Below, in pieces: positions 29,474-32,329 of a stretch of 32,329 bases of DNA (its first letter is position 1; each line of letters begins with the position of its first letter). Origin of the DNA: an uncultured Enterobacteriaceae bacterium (lineage in GTDB: Bacteria; Pseudomonadota; Gammaproteobacteria; Enterobacterales; Enterobacteriaceae); contig CALYPF010000029.1 in assembly GCA_945271245.1 (NCBI GenBank), positions 1 through 32,329 of the forward strand, read 5' to 3'. The notes beneath the pieces are model-generated. The model worked only from the letters and a program-made list of their open reading frames with translations, did no database searches and was not told where the DNA came from. Position numbers and translations under genes: made by a program.

Positions 29474-30072
29474 TGCCTCATTTATCGCTATCGCTCGACA
29501 CTTTCTTATCTCGTTTTCAATTATTACAGCCGGTTCATCGTAAGGCTTCACATAATTTACGTCTGGCGGCGGTACTTGTCCCCATAGTAAAGCGCCCTCA
29601 GCCCGGCTTATTGCTGACTCTGCGAGCCTCTACTTTACGCAAACATGCCGGGCAGGTAGCGTTTCCCGGCGGGGCCGTTGATAAAAGCGATGATTCACTC
29701 ATTGCTGCCGCTCTGCGTGAAACGTATGAAGAAATCGGCATTCTGCCCCAGCGGGTGGAAGTCATGGGTATTCTGCCCCCGGTTGACAGCATAAGTGGAT
29801 TTCAGGTTACGCCGGTTGTCGGCCTGATCCCCGCCGATATCGCTTGGTCCCTCAGCGTTGATGAAGTCTCCGCCGTTTTTGAAATGCCCCTTGATGAGGC
29901 ACTCAGGCTTGGCCGTTATCATCCCTTAAACATCTATCGACGCGGCAATGAGCGACGCGTGTGGCTGTCCTGGTATCAACATTATTTCATCTGGGGGATG
30001 ACGGCAGACATTATTCGCGCGCTGGCGCTGCAAATCGGCGATGTTCCAGACGATCTTTTTAATAAAAGATGA
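29473..30072 (+). CDS. nudL: Nudix hydrolase NudL
   Basis: 199 residues (E. coli 192). The Nudix box runs about residues 66-90: [10 protein letters not shown] then [11 protein letters not shown]. The upstream [13 protein letters not shown] is the CoA-pyrophosphatase (NUDT7/NudL) signature UPF0035, which suggests hydrolysis of CoA or its derivatives; the E. coli protein has not been firmly assigned. TAATG overlaps the pabB stop. A few extra C-terminal residues (DDLFNKR) are present. Confidence 0.92.
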   Translation: MPHLSLSLDTFLSRFQLLQPVHRKASHNLRLAAVLVPIVKRPQPGLLLTLRASTLRKHAGQVAFPGGAVDKSDDSLIAAALRETYEEIGILPQRVEVMGILPPVDSISGFQVTPVVGLIPADIAWSLSVDEVSAVFEMPLDEALRLGRYHPLNIYRRGNERRVWLSWYQHYFIWGMTADIIRALALQIGDVPDDLFNKR

Positions 30073-30265
30073 TTGCCCATATATTTCTTCCGCTCCCGCC
30101 CCCATATAGAAAGTTTGCGCCGCATTTCACGCCGATGGTGGGCAAGAAAAACTAACTTTGCTGATTAGTTTAATTCATGTGAATAGTTGCCAGTAACGCG
30201 CCCCTTCCCCGTAAACTAGGCGATATTCAAAGATTTTATGGCATACGCCTTTGGCAGGAGTCATT

Positions 30266-31630
30266 GTGATTAGCATCTTCGACATGTTTAAGATAGGCAT
30301 CGGACCCTCAAGCTCTCATACAGTCGGCCCGATGAAAGCAGGTAAGCAATTTGTCGATGACCTGGCCGAAAACGGGCTACTTGAGTGCGTCACGCGTATC
30401 GCAGTAGACGTCTATGGCTCACTTTCACTGACCGGTAAAGGGCATCACACTGATATTGCTATTATTATGGGGCTGGCAGGCAACCGCCCGGATAATGTAG
30501 ACATTGATAACATCCCCCTGTTTATCCGTGATGTACAGCATCGCCAGCGGCTGATGCTGGCTAACGGCAGGCAGGAAGTGGATTTCCCGAATGATGAGGG
30601 AATGCGTTTTCATAATGAAAATTTGCCGCTTCATGAAAACGGCATGCAGATCCATGCCTGGGCCGGCCCCGAACTGATATACAGTAAAACCTATTACTCA
30701 ATAGGCGGTGGTTTTATCGTTGATGAAGAGCACTTTGGTCAGGCTCCGTCTGATGATTCTCCGGTTCCCTGGCCTTATCATTCCGCCCAGGAATTGCTGG
30801 CGCACTGTAACGAAAGCGGTTTATCGCTCTCCGGGCTCGTCCTGCAAAATGAACTGGCGCTGCATAGCAAAGCGGAAATTGATGCCTACTTCGCCGATAT
30901 TTGGTCAACAATGCGCGCCTGTATTGATCGGGGGCTCAATACTGAAGGCGTATTGCCTGGCCCGCTGCGCGTACCGCGCCGCGCGCAGGCGCTGCGCCGA
31001 ATGCTGATCTCCAGTGGTAAACTTTCCAGCGATCCAATGAATGTGGTTGACTGGGTAAATATGTTCGCCCTGGCCGTCAATGAAGAAAATGCCGCCGGCG
31101 GCCGCGTAGTAACGGCCCCAACCAACGGCGCCTGCGGCATTGTTCCTGCGGTGCTCGCCTATTACGATCGCTTTATTGAAACCGTCACTCCGGATATTTA
31201 TCTACGCTATTTCCTGGCCTGCGGCGCTATCGGCATCCTGTATAAAATGAATGCTTCAATTTCCGGCGCAGAGGTTGGCTGTCAAGGGGAAGTGGGCGTC
31301 GCCTGTTCTATGGCCGCCGCTGGACTCGCGGAGCTTCAGGGCGGAAGCCCCGAGCAGGTATGCGTCGCAGCGGAAATCGGTATGGAACATAATCTTGGTC
31401 TGACCTGCGATCCTGTAGCAGGGCAGGTGCAGGTTCCCTGCATTGAACGTAACGCTATCGCATCGGTAAAAGCGATTAACTCTGCCCGAATGGCGCTCCG
31501 GCGCACCAGTGAGCCGCGTGTTTCCCTCGATAAGGTGATTGAAACCATGTATGAGACAGGAAAGGATATGAATGCTAAATACCGGGAAACCTCACGCGGC
31601 GGGCTGGCGATTAAAGTTCAGTGCGATTAA
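30266..31630 (+). CDS. sdaA: L-serine dehydratase 1
   Basis: Iron-sulfur (4Fe-4S) enzyme that deaminates L-serine to pyruvate and ammonia. The GTG start at 30266 follows GGCAGGAG and gives 454 residues, equal to E. coli SdaA. The N-terminal beta domain has IGPSSSHTVGPMKAG and GSLSLTGKGHHTDIAI. The alpha domain has TAPTNGACGIVPAVLAYY, ISGAEVGCQGEVGVACSMA and LTCDPVAGQVQVPCIERN; the conserved cysteines bind the cluster. It ends KVQCD. It is about 190 bases after nudL, so it probably has its own promoter. E. coli sdaA is induced by Lrp-linked and stress signals. Confidence 0.96.
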   Translation: MISIFDMFKIGIGPSSSHTVGPMKAGKQFVDDLAENGLLECVTRIAVDVYGSLSLTGKGHHTDIAIIMGLAGNRPDNVDIDNIPLFIRDVQHRQRLMLANGRQEVDFPNDEGMRFHNENLPLHENGMQIHAWAGPELIYSKTYYSIGGGFIVDEEHFGQAPSDDSPVPWPYHSAQELLAHCNESGLSLSGLVLQNELALHSKAEIDAYFADIWSTMRACIDRGLNTEGVLPGPLRVPRRAQALRRMLISSGKLSSDPMNVVDWVNMFALAVNEENAAGGRVVTAPTNGACGIVPAVLAYYDRFIETVTPDIYLRYFLACGAIGILYKMNASISGAEVGCQGEVGVACSMAAAGLAELQGGSPEQVCVAAEIGMEHNLGLTCDPVAGQVQVPCIERNAIASVKAINSARMALRRTSEPRVSLDKVIETMYETGKDMNAKYRETSRGGLAIKVQCD

Positions 31631-31660
31631 TGCAAGGCTAACGCGGTGGAGATGATATAT

Positions 31661-31686
31661 GCATCCGGCGCGTTCGCGCCAGATGC
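31661..31686 (+). terminator. REP-like hairpin after sdaA
   Basis: GCATC-C-GGCGC (31661-31671) pairs with GCGCC-A-GATGC (31676-31686) around a GTTC loop with one mismatch, 30 bases after the sdaA stop. It resembles an enterobacterial REP unit; a short ATTTT follows, so it may also terminate sdaA. The rest of the gap up to the yoaE remnant has no supportable gene. Confidence 0.5.
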
Positions 31687-31874
31687 GGCTATTTTACCGT
31701 TTGATGATGTATAAGCTGAGCCGCAGCGCTGATATCCAGGACGGCATGATTAAAAACCGGGCAGTCGATTTCTCATTGACCCGAAGCCCTAATCATAATT
31801 ATCTGCGCCTGCATGAAGGGAACCCGGCTGTTGTAACCGAGCACGGCGCTTCTTTCTTCTCACGGAGCGGATGT

Positions 31875-31903
31875 AAAAAACGGCGCACCCGGCGCCGTTT
31901 TTT
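31875..31903. terminator. Bidirectional terminator between sdaA and yoaE
   Basis: AAAAAACGGCGC and GCGCCGTTTTTT form a 12-bp stem with an ACCCG loop. A and T runs on both flanks allow termination in both directions. It lies 16 bases after the yoaE stop. Confidence 0.88.
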
Positions 31904-31918
31904 ATTACAGAAATTTAA

Positions 31919-32277
31919 TTACTCTTCTTCATCCTGATTCCGGCGCTGCTTTTCGATACGAACCAAGTCGATACGATAATCGTTCGCTTCCAGAATCCGT
32001 ATTGTTATTTCCGGCAGCACAATTTCATCACCCACCTTCGGTATTTGCCCATGTTGCGCAATCGCCAGCCCGGCGACCGTAGCAATATCGGCATGCTCAT
32101 CCGTCAAGTCTTCAAGACCAAGCTGTTGCTGTAGAGCATGCAGATCTGTCGAACCTTTAACCAGCCAGCCATCTCCGTCATGCACGATTTCAGGCGTCTC
32201 ATCGGCATCCGGAAATTCACCCGCTATCGCCTCCAGCACGTCCAGCGGCGTTACCAGCCCCTGCACAACGCCAAATT
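31919..32277 (-). pseudogene. yoaE: 3' remnant of yoaE, cut by the IS terminus
   Basis: The C-terminal ~119 residues of YoaE, an inner-membrane TerC-like protein with CBS and CorC/HlyC domains (about 518 residues in E. coli). Homology starts exactly at FGVVQGLVTPLDVLEAIAGE, the end of the second CBS domain, and continues through the CorC/HlyC domain (DGDGWLVKGSTDLHALQQ, DIATVAGLAIAQHG, EANDYRIDLVRIEK). The ORF runs on to a GTG at 32305, but those first nine or so codons (VDHFLPVVD) come from the IS end, with a TAA just upstream. The membrane part is outside the window or lost. What survives cannot be a working transporter-like protein. Confidence 0.82.
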
Positions 32278-32329
32278 TGTCAACAACGGGTAAAAAGTGA
32301 TCCACTTACCGTCACCACCAACGGTCTAA
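32278..32329. mobile_element. Partial insertion-sequence terminus, IS21-like (right window end)
   Basis: The first 51 bases are the exact inverted copy of window bases 1-51. The outer end TGTCAACAACGGGTAAAAAG enters yoaE between the codons for the residue before FGVVQG and the preceding part. The element body would lie to the right of the window. Identity over all visible bases means both window ends show the same end of the same element, so the two copies point in opposite directions. Confidence 0.6.

Noticed and set aside
1..32329. CRISPR array, tRNA, rRNA, prophage or defence island
   Set aside because: No spaced repeats, tRNA-like or rRNA-like sequence, integrase or defence gene was seen; the genes are ordinary enterobacterial core genes.

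Overview
The window is enterobacterial (Enterobacterales, gammaproteobacterium) chromosome. Nearly every gene has the length and order of its Escherichia coli K-12 homologue: treA, emtA, ldcA, cvrA, dadX, dadA, ycgB, fadR, nhaB, dsbB, ycgN, ycgM, ycgL, minCDE, then rnd, fadD, yeaY, tsaB, yoaA, ridA-family yoaB, yoaH, pabB, nudL, sdaA, yoaE. In E. coli the minCDE block and the rnd-yoaE block lie far apart; here minE and rnd face each other about 300 bp apart. An IS end in yoaE, a frameshift in fadD and gene-poor stretches suggest a lineage in early genome decay, such as a Sodalis-like or other recently host-associated enteric. That placement is inference; no rRNA or other marker is present.

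Layout. 1-51 and 32278-32328 are identical inverted copies of what looks like an IS21-family terminus, so the window is the unique DNA between two IS copies. 52-865 is gene-poor, with one doubtful ORF. 866-4993 carries a nucleoside deaminase, periplasmic trehalase and two murein-recycling genes (emtA, ldcA) on opposite strands. 5246-9535 has the cvrA K+/H+ antiporter facing the dadAX alanine catabolic operon. 9854-14670 has ycgB (SpoVR family), the fatty-acid regulator fadR, nhaB and dsbB. 14671-16682 holds only kbp and a long AT-rich non-coding stretch where E. coli has umuDC and hlyE. 16683-20363 holds ycgN, ycgM and ycgL on the minus strand and minCDE on the plus strand. 20666-27100 is a minus-strand run yoaA, tsaB, yeaY, fadD, rnd. 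27223-31630 carries ridA-family yoaB, yoaH, pabB, nudL and sdaA. The window ends in the 3' remnant of yoaE.

Functional links. FadR (12260-11541) should repress fadD; a close match to its 17-bp operator lies upstream of fadD, and a second, weaker match lies upstream of fadR. fadD itself is frameshifted at an A6G4 run about 100 codons in, so long-chain acyl-CoA synthesis may be lost or depend on slippage. DadA, DadX and SdaA deaminate or racemise alanine and serine to feed pyruvate. RidA-family YoaB may remove reactive enamine/imine intermediates that such PLP enzymes make. MinC, MinD and MinE place the division site. EmtA and LdcA recycle peptidoglycan. I found no clearly new multi-gene system. 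The points most worth a second look are the IS-bounded ends, the broken yoaE, the fadD frameshift and the unexplained 1.1-kb region at 15554-16682.
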